Both the position numbers and the translations under genes were made by a program. Under the pieces are notes generated by a model that saw nothing but the letters and a program-made list of their open reading frames with translations, ran no database searches and was not told the origin of the DNA. Source: Corallococcus caeni (lineage in GTDB: Bacteria; Myxococcota; Myxococcia; Myxococcales; Myxococcaceae). Taken from it: a stretch of DNA of 64,000 nt. Within the stretch, counting starts at the first letter, position 1. Each line of letters opens with the position of its first letter. Where the stretch lies: positions 186,001 through 250,000 of the forward strand of contig NZ_BTTW01000005.1 in the NCBI RefSeq assembly GCF_036245865.1, read 5' to 3'. Below, piece after piece: positions 8,028 to 17,150 of the stretch.

Positions 8028-11000
8028 TCAGGCCACCTGTTGATCCGACGGGACGACGATCCCCGCGTCACCTTCCACGACGAGCTTGCTGCGACCGCCG
8101 CCCTGCTTCACCACGCGCACCTGCACGCCGATGCGCTCGGCGAGCCCGCTCACGTGGGAGATGATGCCCACCTGGCGGCCGGTGGCCTGGAGCGCGTCGA
8201 GTGTGGCCAGCGCCACCTCCAGCGTCTCCGGATCCAGGGTGCCGAAGCCCTCGTCGATGAAGAGGGTCTCCACCTGCGTCGTCTCCGACGACAGCGAGGC
8301 CAGCCCCAGCGCGAGCGCCAGCGACACGAGGAAGCTCTCGCCGCCGGAGAGGCTGGCCACGCTGCGCACCTCGTCGCCCATGTCGCCGTCCACCACCTGG
8401 AGATCCAGGTCGTGGCCGGGCACGCGCTCCAGGCGGTAGCGGCGCGCCAGCTCGCGCAGGTGCGCGTTGGCGTGCAAGAGCAGCGCGTCCAGGGTGAGGC
8501 TCTGGGCGAAGACCTTGAACTTCTTCCCGTCGTGCGAACCGATGAGGTCGCCCAGCGTCTTCCACACCTCCGCGTCGGCGCGGCGCAGCTCCAGCGCCCG
8601 GGCCTCCGCGCCATGGCGCGCGCGGGCGGCGTCGTCGGTGTCCAGCTTCGCGCGCAGCAGGGCCTCCGCGCGGCGGCGCACCTCCACGTCGGTGCGCAGG
8701 CGTTCGCAGAGGTCCGCGACGTCCGCCTCCGCGAGCGTGGGGAGACCGGAGGACTCGTGGCGGACGCGACGCTCGCGGCGCTCCACGAGGATGGCGCGGG
8801 CCTGGGCCACGGACTCGCGCAGGGCGTTGAGCGCGCGGGCCTCCGAGTCGCACCACGCGGCGCCGCGCGACAGCAGGGCCTTGAGCTCCTCCAGGGTGGT
8901 GCCATGGCCGGCGAGGCGCTCCGCGAGGACGGCCTGGGCGCTGTCGAGGACGCGGGCGGCCTCGGTGCGAAGGCGCACGGCGTCCTCGGCGCGGGCGGTG
9001 GCCACCTTCTCCGCCTGCTGGAGGGCTTCGGAGTCCTCGCGGGCGCGTTCGTAGGCGGCCTGGGCGGCGTCGAGCCGCGCCTGGACCTCCCCGCGCACCT
9101 CCTGCGTGGAGCGGCCCTGGAGCAGCCGCGCGCGGGCCCTGGAGGCGTCCTGGAAGGTCGCGTCCTTGAGGCTCGCGCGGTGGCCAGCGGTCTCCGCGTC
9201 CTCGTGACGGGCCTGGAGGCGGACCTCCTCCCGCGCGCGGCGGCCCTGCTCCTCCTCCAGACGCTTGCGAGCGGCCTCCAGCTCCGTGAGCTTTTCGCGC
9301 CACTTCGTCACGCGGTCGAAGCACCGGCTCTGGAAGCGCGCGGGGTCCTCGGCGAGCTTCTCCTTCCAGGGGGCGGTCTCGCTGGCGAAGGGAGGAGACA
9401 CTTCCGTGAGGGCGCGCTCGCGGGCCTCGCGAGCGGTGTCCCGGCGAAGGAGCGCATCCCGGTGGGACTGGGCCGCGCGGGCCTGGGCGTCCTCGGCCTT
9501 GCGAAGGGCTTCGGCCGCGCCTTCGCGCCGGGTGCGCCGGGTCTCCAGCAGGGCGCGGGCCTCGCGCGCGGCGCTGGCCCGGGCTTCCACGGAGGCCTCT
9601 TCCTCACGGAGGGTCGCGAGCCGGACGCGCACGTCCTCCTGTGCAGTGCGGATCCACACCTGAGCGCCGGGGGCCTCCGCGTCCTCGGGGGGATCAAGGA
9701 CTTCGTCATCGTTCGAAGGGAGCACGGCGCGGGCCCACCGCTCGCGCGCCACGCGCCAGGACTCGCGATGCCCCGTGCGCTTGCGGGCCGCCGTGTCCCG
9801 TCGGCCTTCGGCCTGAGTCGCGGCCGTGTCCGCCGTCGCCTGCCGCACGCTCGCCGCGCTCTCCTGCTTCGCCGCGGCATCGCGCGCCGACTCCAGCTCC
9901 AGCACCCGGGCCGCCGCCTCCGCGACCAGCCCCTCCAGCGCGGAACCCTCACGGGCATATGGATGTTCGAGCGCTCCACACAATGGGCACGGCTCACCGT
10001 CGTGCAGCGCGGCCCGGTGCGAAGCCAGCCCCTGCGTCGCCTCCGCGCGCGACTGCGCACGGCGCGCTTCGTGGAGCATCGCCTCCTGCGTCGCACGCCG
10101 CGCGGCCGCGTCCTTCGCCTCCTCCGCCGCGCGCAGCGAAGCCTCGCGGTGCGCCTTCACCTCCGCCGCCGCGTCGCCTTCCGCCGTGCCCTCCGCCCGC
10201 GCGCCTTCGCCCGCGAGCGCCAGGGCCCCCAGCGCGTCCTGACGCGCGAGCAGCGCTTCCCGGAGCGCCCGCCGCGCCGCGCCGCCGTCCTCACCCAGCG
10301 CGGCCTCCGCGTGCGTCGCCAGGGCCTGCGCCTGCGCTTCCGACTCGGCCGCGTCCTGGTGCTCCTCACGGCGCGCCTGGGCGTCGTTGCCCAGCCGGTC
10401 CGCGTCCTTCCCCAGCCGGTCCGCGTCCGCGCCCGCCGCCTGCTCCTCCTTCAGCGCTCCCGCGAAGCGCTCCAGCTCGCGCTGCCAGCGGGGCCACTCC
10501 GTCGCCAGGGACTCCCAGCTCGCATGCGACCCACGCCAGGCCTCGGCCGCGTCCACCACCGCCTGGGCCTTCGCCTCCGCCGCCTGCACCAGCGCCAGCG
10601 CGTCGCGCGCCGACGACTCCGCGGCCTTCGCCTGCTTCGCCAGCTCCGCGGCCTCTCGGGCCTCGCGCTCCGCCTCCGCACGGCGCGTGTCCAGCGTCGC
10701 GGCCTCCTCCAGCGCCGGACGCACCGACGCCTCCGCGTCCAGCGCCGCCGCCCGCGCGGCCTCCGCCTGCAACCGCACCTGCCGCTGCGCCGCCGCCGCC
10801 CCGAGCGCCGCTTCCGCCCGCGAGGCCCGCTCCAGCTGCTCCGCCTCCGCCCTCACGCAGCCCTGCTCCGCGGTCTCCACCGCGGACACCACCGCGCGGA
10901 AGCCCTCCGCCGCGCGCACGGACTCCAGCAGCGCCTCACGGGGCGCCGCCGCCTCCCGCTCCCCCTCCGCCCGCGTCACCGCGCTCGCGGCCTGCTGCTC

Positions 11001-11828
11001 CTGCGCCACGAACTCCGCGAGCTGCGCGTACCAGGACCGGGCCGCTTCCGCCTCACGCAGCCGCGTCTCCTCGCGGATCCGCGCCGCCTCCTCGTCGTCC
11101 AGTTGGACGCGCGCGGCCTCGCGGTCCGCGTCCGACATCAGCGCGATGGCCGCGAGCCCCTGCGACAGCCGCTTCAGCTCCTCCTGCTCCTTCGCGTTCT
11201 TCTCGTGGGCCGCGATGGACACCCGGCTGTACACCTCCGTGCCCGTCATCCGCTCCAGCAGCTCCGCGCGCTCGTTCGCGTCCGCGCGCAGGAACGCCGC
11301 GAACTCCCCCTGCGCCAGCAGCGCCGAGCGCCGGAACTGGTCGAACGACAAGCCCAGCCGCTCTTGAATCGCCTGGAGCACCTCGCCCTTGGTGCGGCCG
11401 AACAGCTGCCCGGAGGCCACGTCCGTCAGGCTCAGCTCCTGCGGCCGGAATCTCCCCTCCGCGCGCTCGCGCGCACGCCACACGTTCCACCGCGCCCGGT
11501 AGCGCCGCCCGTCCTTGCCCAGGAAGTCCACCTCCGCGTGGCCCTTGCCCGCCCCGCGCCGCAGCATGCCGCGCACGTCGTAGGCCGACAGCCGCGCCTC
11601 CTCGTCCTCGTCCGCCCGGCCCACCAGCACCTTGCTGGGCCCGCCCAGCCGGGGCGTGCGGTCGAACAGCGCCAGGCACAGCGCATCCAGCAGCGTGCTC
11701 TTCCCCGCCCCCGTCGCGCCGGAGATGGCGAACAGCCCCAGCCGGTCCAGCGGCGCCCGGTCCAGCTCCAGCGCGAAGTCCCCCGCGAAGCTCGTGAGGT
11801 TGCTGCCGCGAATCGCCAGGATCTTCAC
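8028..11828 (-). CDS. sbcC: SbcC-type exonuclease subunit (SMC-like ATPase)
   Basis: 1266 residues. The Walker A motif GATGAGKS lies at residues 37-44. Long Ala/Glu/Arg-rich coiled coils flank a zinc hook CPLCG near residue 613. The C-terminal lobe carries the ABC signature SLSGGESFLVSLALALG and Walker B LFIDEGFGTLD. This is the classic Rad50/SbcC layout. With SbcD it forms the ATP-dependent complex that opens DNA hairpins and processes double-strand ends. Its ATG overlaps the sbcD stop codon (ATGA), so it is the second gene of an sbcDC operon. The length is somewhat above the roughly 1050 residues of the E. coli protein, and the extra is in the coiled coil. Confidence 0.95.
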   Translation of the reverse strand: MKILAIRGSNLTSFAGDFALELDRAPLDRLGLFAISGATGAGKSTLLDALCLALFDRTPRLGGPSKVLVGRADEDEEARLSAYDVRGMLRRGAGKGHAEVDFLGKDGRRYRARWNVWRARERAEGRFRPQELSLTDVASGQLFGRTKGEVLQAIQERLGLSFDQFRRSALLAQGEFAAFLRADANERAELLERMTGTEVYSRVSIAAHEKNAKEQEELKRLSQGLAAIALMSDADREAARVQLDDEEAARIREETRLREAEAARSWYAQLAEFVAQEQQAASAVTRAEGEREAAAPREALLESVRAAEGFRAVVSAVETAEQGCVRAEAEQLERASRAEAALGAAAAQRQVRLQAEAARAAALDAEASVRPALEEAATLDTRRAEAEREAREAAELAKQAKAAESSARDALALVQAAEAKAQAVVDAAEAWRGSHASWESLATEWPRWQRELERFAGALKEEQAAGADADRLGKDADRLGNDAQARREEHQDAAESEAQAQALATHAEAALGEDGGAARRALREALLARQDALGALALAGEGARAEGTAEGDAAAEVKAHREASLRAAEEAKDAAARRATQEAMLHEARRAQSRAEATQGLASHRAALHDGEPCPLCGALEHPYAREGSALEGLVAEAAARVLELESARDAAAKQESAASVRQATADTAATQAEGRRDTAARKRTGHRESWRVARERWARAVLPSNDDEVLDPPEDAEAPGAQVWIRTAQEDVRVRLATLREEEASVEARASAAREARALLETRRTRREGAAEALRKAEDAQARAAQSHRDALLRRDTAREARERALTEVSPPFASETAPWKEKLAEDPARFQSRCFDRVTKWREKLTELEAARKRLEEEQGRRAREEVRLQARHEDAETAGHRASLKDATFQDASRARARLLQGRSTQEVRGEVQARLDAAQAAYERAREDSEALQQAEKVATARAEDAVRLRTEAARVLDSAQAVLAERLAGHGTTLEELKALLSRGAAWCDSEARALNALRESVAQARAILVERRERRVRHESSGLPTLAEADVADLCERLRTDVEVRRRAEALLRAKLDTDDAARARHGAEARALELRRADAEVWKTLGDLIGSHDGKKFKVFAQSLTLDALLLHANAHLRELARRYRLERVPGHDLDLQVVDGDMGDEVRSVASLSGGESFLVSLALALGLASLSSETTQVETLFIDEGFGTLDPETLEVALATLDALQATGRQVGIISHVSGLAERIGVQVRVVKQGGGRSKLVVEGDAGIVVPSDQQVA

Positions 11829-13069
11829 GACGCGTCCTCCTGCACCTGCGTGAGCAGCGCGTGGAACGACTCCAGCAACCCCGGCGACGGCGCCTCCTTG
11901 AAGTCCCGCGCGTAGCGGGCGAGGAACACGTCCTCCGGCGTGCGCTCACGCAATGACAGCCCCGGCCGCACGTCCGCCAGCGCCCCGCCCGTGCCCGTGT
12001 AGAAGGGCGTCAGCTTCACCAGCCGCGCCGCCCGTCCCTCCAGCGCCTTCTCCACCTTGTGGCGCAGCGCCGGCTCCGGCCGGGGCAGCGACACGCAGAC
12101 CTCCAGGTACGGCCGCGTCGACTCCGGCGCTCCCGCCTCGCACGCGGGCAGCGCCGCCAGCAGCTCCAGCACCTCCGACAGCGGCGCCGCGTCCCGGGCC
12201 GGCACCCGCATCATGTCCGTGGTGCGCGGCACCGACAGCGGACGCACCTGCGTGAGCGCCCCGTCCTCCAGGTCCAGCACCAGCACCTGGTGCCGGTAGT
12301 GCGCCTCCGACAGCGACAGCGGCAGCGGTGAGCCGCTGTAGCGCACGCCCTCGCGGCCGCCCACGCGCTGCGCCTTGTGCAGGTGTCCCAGCGCCGCGTA
12401 CGCGACGTCCTCCGGGAACAGCTCCACCGGCAGCGCGTGCTGGTTGCCGCCAAGAATCTTCCGCTCGCTCAGCTCCGACAGCTCCGAGCCCGTCATGTAG
12501 CAATGGCCCATGGCCACCAGCGCCTGTCCGGACCTGCGCCGCCGCCGCGCGCCCTCCAGCACGTCCGAGTAGACGGAGCGCACGCCCTCCACCAGCCGGT
12601 CCCCTTCCCCGTCCGGCACCGACGGCAGGTCCGAGGGCCGCAGGTACGGCACCGCCGCCACCCACGCGCCCACCTTCCCGCGCGCGTCGTGCACCGGCAC
12701 CACCAGCCGCTCCAGCTCCAGCCCGCCCCGGTGGCGCGGCAGTCCGCCCACCACGCGCACGCCCAGCGCGTGGAACAGCGGATCCGGCGCGTCCAGCCGC
12801 GCGGCGGAGTCGTGGTTGCCGCCCACCACCACCACGTCCAGCTTCGGCAGCGTGCGCCGGGCCCGCGCGATGAAGTGGTACCAGGCCGCCTGCGCCTCCG
12901 CGCTGGGGTTGGCCGTGTCGAAGATGTCCCCGGCCACCAGGAGCGCATCCACCTCCTGGGACTCCAGCGTCTCCAACAGCCACGTCAGGAACGCGGCGTG
13001 CTCCGCTTCGCGTGAGACGTCATACAGCGTGTGGCCCAGGTGCCAGTCCGACGTGTGCAGCAGGCGCAT
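11825..13069 (-). CDS. sbcD: SbcD exonuclease subunit (Mre11-like phosphoesterase)
   Basis: 414 residues. The N-terminus MRLLHTSDWHLGHTLYD gives metal ligands Asp and His (DxH). GDIFDTANP, GGNHDSAAR, MGHCYMTG and LGHLHKAQ supply the remaining metal and catalytic residues of the Mre11/SbcD calcineurin-like fold. A C-terminal capping domain of about 130 residues follows. The gene is first in the sbcDC operon and overlaps sbcC by four bases. It provides the Mn-dependent nuclease of the complex that cleaves DNA hairpins and protein-blocked ends. Confidence 0.95.
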   Translation of the reverse strand: MRLLHTSDWHLGHTLYDVSREAEHAAFLTWLLETLESQEVDALLVAGDIFDTANPSAEAQAAWYHFIARARRTLPKLDVVVVGGNHDSAARLDAPDPLFHALGVRVVGGLPRHRGGLELERLVVPVHDARGKVGAWVAAVPYLRPSDLPSVPDGEGDRLVEGVRSVYSDVLEGARRRRRSGQALVAMGHCYMTGSELSELSERKILGGNQHALPVELFPEDVAYAALGHLHKAQRVGGREGVRYSGSPLPLSLSEAHYRHQVLVLDLEDGALTQVRPLSVPRTTDMMRVPARDAAPLSEVLELLAALPACEAGAPESTRPYLEVCVSLPRPEPALRHKVEKALEGRAARLVKLTPFYTGTGGALADVRPGLSLRERTPEDVFLARYARDFKEAPSPGLLESFHALLTQVQEDAS

Positions 13070-13545
13070 CCGGCGTTCACCCTCCCTCGTGGCCCGGTGG
13101 CGGGTGCGGGCCGGGCAGCCTCCCCCGGTCCCAACCCCGACTCCAAGCGGCGAGCCCCCGCTCCCTTACCCGCCCCCTCTGACATTGTCGAAAAAGGGCG
13201 TCATTCCGCGCGCTTGCAACCGTGGCCTGCCCGACGCGTCCCGTCCTCTCCACCCCACGCACCACGGAGCCTGACACGCGCGAACGACTCCACCCGTGAG
13301 GACACACCGGCGGAGTGGGGACGCGTGCGCCATCCGTGCACCCGCCGCGGGTCTCCGCGCGACGGCGCCATGCGTCCAGCGCGCGAAGGAGCGCGAGGCA
13401 CGCGGGATTCCACACGTTTGCAGGCGCGCGGCGTCCCTTCCCCAGGTCCACGCACCCCATGCAGCAAGCTTGCCCGGCGCGCGGCGGTGCATCCGCGATC
13501 GGATTGTGGTTCCCGCGTCGCGAGGCCCGTGCACAATGCGCCGTC
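13070..13545. other. 476-base divergent intergenic region upstream of sbcD
   Basis: No convincing gene was found. The region separates sbcD (minus strand) from a plus-strand membrane protein gene, so it should hold both promoters. Reading the minus strand, TCGACA around 13190 lies 17 bases before TAAGGG, a weak sigma-70-like pair. No clear LexA-type palindrome or RNA gene was recognised. Confidence 0.3.
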
Positions 13546-14229
13546 ATGCTTTCCGGTGTCTTCTCCCCGCTCGGCATCCTCGCGTCCCTGCTCGTCGTGG
13601 GCGCCCTGGTCCTCGCCACGCTGTTCCAGCTCAAGCGCCGCCAGCGCGCCGCGTGGGAGGCGTTCGCGAAGGCGCACGGCCTGTCCATCGCGGAGCGGCG
13701 GATGGAGGTGCAGGGGCGCTACCAGGGGCGGCCGCTGCTGCTCGCCACGGGAAAGCGCGGCGGCGTGGGTGGCAAGAGGCGCCACACCGTGACGGTGCTG
13801 CGGTTGGACCTGGAGGGCGCGCTGCCCGCGGACCTGCTGCTGGAGCACGAGCGCCCCGAGGACAAGCTCCCCGGCGCCGCGACGCCCCGCGAGGAGTCGC
13901 TGGGCGACGCGGAGCTGGACGCGGCCTTCCAGGTGGAGGGGCTGGCCCCGGAGGCGCGACCCATCCTGCTGGAGCCGGGCGTGCGTCAGCGCCTGCTGGG
14001 ACTGAAGGGCCACCGCCGCGTGAGCATCAAGGGCGGCTGGCTCCAGGTGGAGCAGCGCGGAGTCCCCGCGAGCGCCGCCGCGCTGGAGGCGTTGCTCCGA
14101 GCCCCCCACGACCTGGCCCGCGCCGTCACCGAGGCCGCGCCCGCGCTGCCCGCGTCGAACGCGCTGGACGCTCCGCCGCACGCGGAGGCGTCGTTGGACG
14201 AAGAGCGGCCCGGCTCCGAGCACGCCTGA
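13546..14229 (+). CDS. Hypothetical single-pass membrane protein
   Basis: 227 residues from ATG 13546. Upstream in-frame sequence is open but Arg/Pro-rich and unlikely to be coding. The N-terminus GVFSPLGILASLLVVGALVLATLF is one hydrophobic helix followed by basic residues (QLKRRQRAAW), so the rest should be cytoplasmic. The soluble part begins WEAFAKAHGL and contains a beta-rich stretch (MEVQGRYQGRPLLLATG), as in small DUF-type membrane proteins where a helix precedes a compact domain. I do not recognise the family. There is no co-oriented neighbour, and it is convergent with the MYXO-CTERM gene. Confidence 0.7.
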   Translation: MLSGVFSPLGILASLLVVGALVLATLFQLKRRQRAAWEAFAKAHGLSIAERRMEVQGRYQGRPLLLATGKRGGVGGKRRHTVTVLRLDLEGALPADLLLEHERPEDKLPGAATPREESLGDAELDAAFQVEGLAPEARPILLEPGVRQRLLGLKGHRRVSIKGGWLQVEQRGVPASAAALEALLRAPHDLARAVTEAAPALPASNALDAPPHAEASLDEERPGSEHA

Positions 14230-14253
14230 GCCTCCGCCGCGCTCGGCCCGGCA

Positions 14254-15384
14254 TCAGGCCCGGCGACGTCGGGCGCGCAGCCCCAGCACGCCCAGCCCCA
14301 TCCACACCGCCGGAGCCATCGCGCTGCTGCCGCAGCCGCAGCTCCAGGGGTCGATGATGTCGTCGCCCTCGTCACCGAATCCGGTGTGTCCGCCATCCAC
14401 CTCCGCTCCCGCGTCCGGACCGGGAGCGTCGACGTACACCAGGACGGCCTCCGGCTCGACCGTGTGTCCCGCTGAGTCCGTCACGAAGGCCTGGAGGACA
14501 TGGCCTCCAGGAGCGAGCCCCGTGAGGTCCCAGTCGCTCACGGAATAGACGGGGCCCGGGCCCTCCTGGGTCGCCAGGATCGAACCATTCACCCGGAACA
14601 CAACGCGCGCGCAACCCACGTCGTCGATGCACTCGCAGGAGAAGTCGGCCCGCGGGCCTGACAGCCGGGCTCCCTGGAGCGGCGCGGTGATGCGCGCCAC
14701 CGGAGGCTGATCCCGCCCCACGACGAGCCGGAAGGACAGCTCCGCATCGGGCGGATGCCCATTGCTCGCCACCACCGCCACGTCCACCTCCCCCAGCTGT
14801 GAAGGTGTCCACGAGAGGTTGCCCAGCGCATCCAGGCTCATGCCCGGAGGCGCGGTGCGCAGGACATACGTCGGCGCGGGCCGTCCCCGCGCGTGCACGA
14901 GGAGCCGATAGGGGATGGCCACCACGGCTTGGGTGACAGGCACGGTGGTGAAGACCGGAGCCAGGGGGTCCTGATCCGCTTCCGTCGCGAGGACGGTGCC
15001 TGGCTCCAAGCCCGGCGCGGACAGCGTGAAGGTGGCCGTGCCGTCCTCGTTGTCCGCGTCCTTCGCGGCCGCCAGCACCACCTGCTGGGGCGTGGCCCAG
15101 GTGGCCGGTTCGAACGTGAGCGACGCCCCTTCCCGCACCGTGAGGTCCGCGTCGCCGTCCGTCCGCGCCACGGTGACGGTGAGCGGCGCACCCGGGTAGC
15201 GGGACAACGCCACGCTGAAGGACGCCGTGCCCCCTTCCACCACCGTCAGCGCCGACACGTACAGCACGAGGTGCGCGGGGTCGGGGATTCCCGCCTCCGG
15301 CAAGGGGGTGGGAAGGGCAGGAGTCCCTGCCCACGCCGTGAAAGACAGACAGACCACGAGCCAGGACAAGGACAGTCGTCGCAT
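14254..15384 (-). CDS. Secreted surface protein with Calx-beta-like and Ig-like domains and a MYXO-CTERM-like tail
   Basis: 376 residues from ATG 15384; a GTG at 15393 is the alternative start. The signal peptide is MRRLSLSWLVVCLSFTAWA. Residues about 35-140 look like a Calx-beta domain (VVEGGTASFSVALS, then DADNEDGTATFTL). The next segment resembles a putative-Ig domain (GNLSWTPSQLGEVDV), and a third Ig-like segment with a Cys pair (CECIDDVGC) follows. The end has a CGCG motif, a short hydrophobic helix and RARRRRA, which matches the MYXO-CTERM sorting layout of Cys, helix and Arg cluster. It is therefore expected on the cell surface. It lies 21 bases downstream of the acyltransferase gene on the same strand. 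Confidence 0.75.
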   Translation of the reverse strand: MRRLSLSWLVVCLSFTAWAGTPALPTPLPEAGIPDPAHLVLYVSALTVVEGGTASFSVALSRYPGAPLTVTVARTDGDADLTVREGASLTFEPATWATPQQVVLAAAKDADNEDGTATFTLSAPGLEPGTVLATEADQDPLAPVFTTVPVTQAVVAIPYRLLVHARGRPAPTYVLRTAPPGMSLDALGNLSWTPSQLGEVDVAVVASNGHPPDAELSFRLVVGRDQPPVARITAPLQGARLSGPRADFSCECIDDVGCARVVFRVNGSILATQEGPGPVYSVSDWDLTGLAPGGHVLQAFVTDSAGHTVEPEAVLVYVDAPGPDAGAEVDGGHTGFGDEGDDIIDPWSCGCGSSAMAPAVWMGLGVLGLRARRRRA

Positions 15385-15405
15385 GTCCCTCACCCTACCC
15401 TGGCC

Positions 15406-16128
15406 TCAGCCCACCCGCGCGAGCGCCTCCACGAACCGCTCGCGCACGTGCGTGGCCAGCGCCGCGGAGTCCGGCCCGAACGTCTCCGGCGGCAGCGCCG
15501 GCATCACCTGCACCGTGACGGTGGCGCGCGGGCTCATCCACGGCCCGTCCCCGTCCACCAGCTCCCGCGTGCCGCGCACCAGCACCGGCACCACCGGCAC
15601 GTGCTCCTCCAGCGCCAGTTGGAACGCGCCGCGCTTGAACGGCAGCAGCTCCCCCGGCGAGTACGTCCCCTCCGGGAAGATGAGCACCGGGATGCCCTTG
15701 CGGAGCCACCGGCGGCACGGCCCCATCAGCTGCTCCATGGATTTGGAGCTGCCGCGCACGATGGGCACGTAGCCCAGGAGCGTCATCATCCAGCCCACCA
15801 GCGGCGTGCGGAACAGCGACGCCTTCGCCACGAACTTGTACGGCGTGAACAACCCCATCACCGCGAGGATGTCCGCGAACGACTGGTGGTTGACGACGTA
15901 GACGCACGGCCCCTTGGGCAACAGCTCCCGCCCCTCCACCCGCACGCGCCAGCCGGGCGAGGCGTGCAGCCACAGCCCGTAGCACCACCGGCACACCAGC
16001 ACGTGCAGCCACTGGCGGTCGGGGTCCAGCGGGTACGCCACCACGAACAGCACCGCGCCCAGCGTGAAGAGGATGGGCGCGGTGACCAGGAACAGCGCGA
16101 AGAACCACAGCGAGACGACGTAGCGCAT
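15406..16128 (-). CDS. 1-acyl-sn-glycerol-3-phosphate acyltransferase (PlsC-like)
   Basis: 240 residues from ATG 16128. Two N-terminal hydrophobic segments (VSLWFFALFLVTAPILFTLG and the next stretch) anchor it in the inner membrane. The acyltransferase motifs are clear: VVNHQSFADILAV is the HX4D catalytic block, FRTPLVGWMM is block II, and IFPEGTYSPG is block III (EGT). It transfers an acyl group to lysophosphatidic acid or a related lysolipid. It sits 17 bases downstream of an SDR gene with FabL-like spacing, so the two may form a lipid-metabolism operon (inference). Confidence 0.88.
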   Translation of the reverse strand: MRYVVSLWFFALFLVTAPILFTLGAVLFVVAYPLDPDRQWLHVLVCRWCYGLWLHASPGWRVRVEGRELLPKGPCVYVVNHQSFADILAVMGLFTPYKFVAKASLFRTPLVGWMMTLLGYVPIVRGSSKSMEQLMGPCRRWLRKGIPVLIFPEGTYSPGELLPFKRGAFQLALEEHVPVVPVLVRGTRELVDGDGPWMSPRATVTVQVMPALPPETFGPDSAALATHVRERFVEALARVG

Positions 16129-16145
16129 GCGTGAGAGGGACCCGT

Positions 16146-16943
16146 TCAGCGCGAAGCTGGAGGCGTCATGTTCGCCGCGAAGTTCATCGCGTAGTTGATC
16201 TCCAGACCGCCGTCCACGACCAGCGTCTGGCCGTTCACGTACGCGGAGCCCTCTGAACACAGCCACTCGATGGGGCGGGCAATCTCATCCACGTGGGCCA
16301 CGTGCCCCGCGGGCACCTGCTCCTGCACCTTCGCCTCCAGCGCGTCCCACGCGTCGCCCATGTAGAAGCGGCTGGAATCCGTGTCGATGTAGCCCGGGTT
16401 GACCGCGTTGACGCGGATGCCCGTGCCGGTCAGCTCCGCGGCCAGGTACTTCACCATGATCTCCATGGCGCCCTTCATCGCGCCCAGCAGGCCATGGAAC
16501 GGCAGCGGCATGCGCGAGTCCATCCCGGACACCGCCACGATGCGCCCCTTGCGCCCCTCCATCAGCGGCACCGAGCGCTGCGCGCCCAGCAGGAAGCTCT
16601 TCACCGTGACGTTGAAGGTCTTGTCCATCTGGTGCAGCTTCGTCTGCATCAGCGGCGTGAACACCGTGGACGCCGCGTTCGCGACGAACACGTCCAGCGC
16701 ACCGAACTCCTGCTGGATGACGTCGAAGACGCCGTGCAGGGTCGCCGGCTCCAGCTGATCCGCGACGACCGTGCGGCAGCGGCGGCCCAGCGCCTCCACC
16801 TCCTTCGCCAGCGACGCCGCGGCCTCCGCGTCCCGCCGGTACGTGGAGACGATGTCGTAACCAGCACGGGCCAGCCGCAGGGAGACCGCGCGGCCCACGC
16901 CGCGCGAGCCCCCGGTGATGAGCGCCACGGGAGGAGTCGTCAT
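16146..16943 (-). CDS. Short-chain dehydrogenase/reductase, FabL-like but lacking the catalytic Tyr
   Basis: 265 residues from ATG 16943, chosen for a GGAGG five bases upstream. The NAD(P) motif TGGSRGVG lies at residues 10-17, and VANAAS is the NAG-like motif. The helix normally holding YxxxK reads [13 protein letters not shown]: Lys is present, but Leu sits at the classical Tyr position and His sits where FabL enoyl-ACP reductases have their Tyr (Y-x6-K). The downstream NPGYIDTDS and GQTLVVDGG segments match the FabL-type C-terminus. It is either an enoyl-ACP reductase with a His substitution or a divergent reductase. It is first in an operon with the PlsC-like gene. Confidence 0.8.
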   Translation of the reverse strand: MTTPPVALITGGSRGVGRAVSLRLARAGYDIVSTYRRDAEAAASLAKEVEALGRRCRTVVADQLEPATLHGVFDVIQQEFGALDVFVANAASTVFTPLMQTKLHQMDKTFNVTVKSFLLGAQRSVPLMEGRKGRIVAVSGMDSRMPLPFHGLLGAMKGAMEIMVKYLAAELTGTGIRVNAVNPGYIDTDSSRFYMGDAWDALEAKVQEQVPAGHVAHVDEIARPIEWLCSEGSAYVNGQTLVVDGGLEINYAMNFAANMTPPASR

Positions 16944-17076
16944 GGCCTCCAGGAGTACCATGTTCCCGCCACCCCGACCCACGCCCGCCCGCCCGCGTGC
17001 TCCCCGGCGCGGCTCAGGGGAAGCCCTCGTGGCGCCGGAGCCCGGGGCAGGCAAGACGTCGGGCCCGCATCATTCT

Positions 17077-17095
17077 CCTGCAATGCGCTTGCAGG
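17077..17095 (+). promoter_or_regulatory. Inverted repeat and putative promoter upstream of zwf
   Basis: A perfect 7-base inverted repeat, CCTGCAA-N5-TTGCAGG, occupies 17077-17095. Its right arm doubles as a possible -35 (TTGCAG), followed 17 bases later by CTTAAG as a possible -10, ahead of the pentose phosphate operon. This layout would suit a repressor binding over the promoter. No known operator was recognised. Confidence 0.35.
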
Positions 17096-17150
17096 GCCGC
17101 CAGATTAGCGCCTTAAGGTGCCCGGTCGGTCACACGGAGGGAGACACCGC

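Noticed and set aside
8040..11915. Open reading frame of 1291 residues opposite sbcC
   Set aside because: It mirrors a clear sbcC gene and is Arg, Leu, Gly and His rich as expected for the opposite strand of high-GC DNA; no domains were seen.
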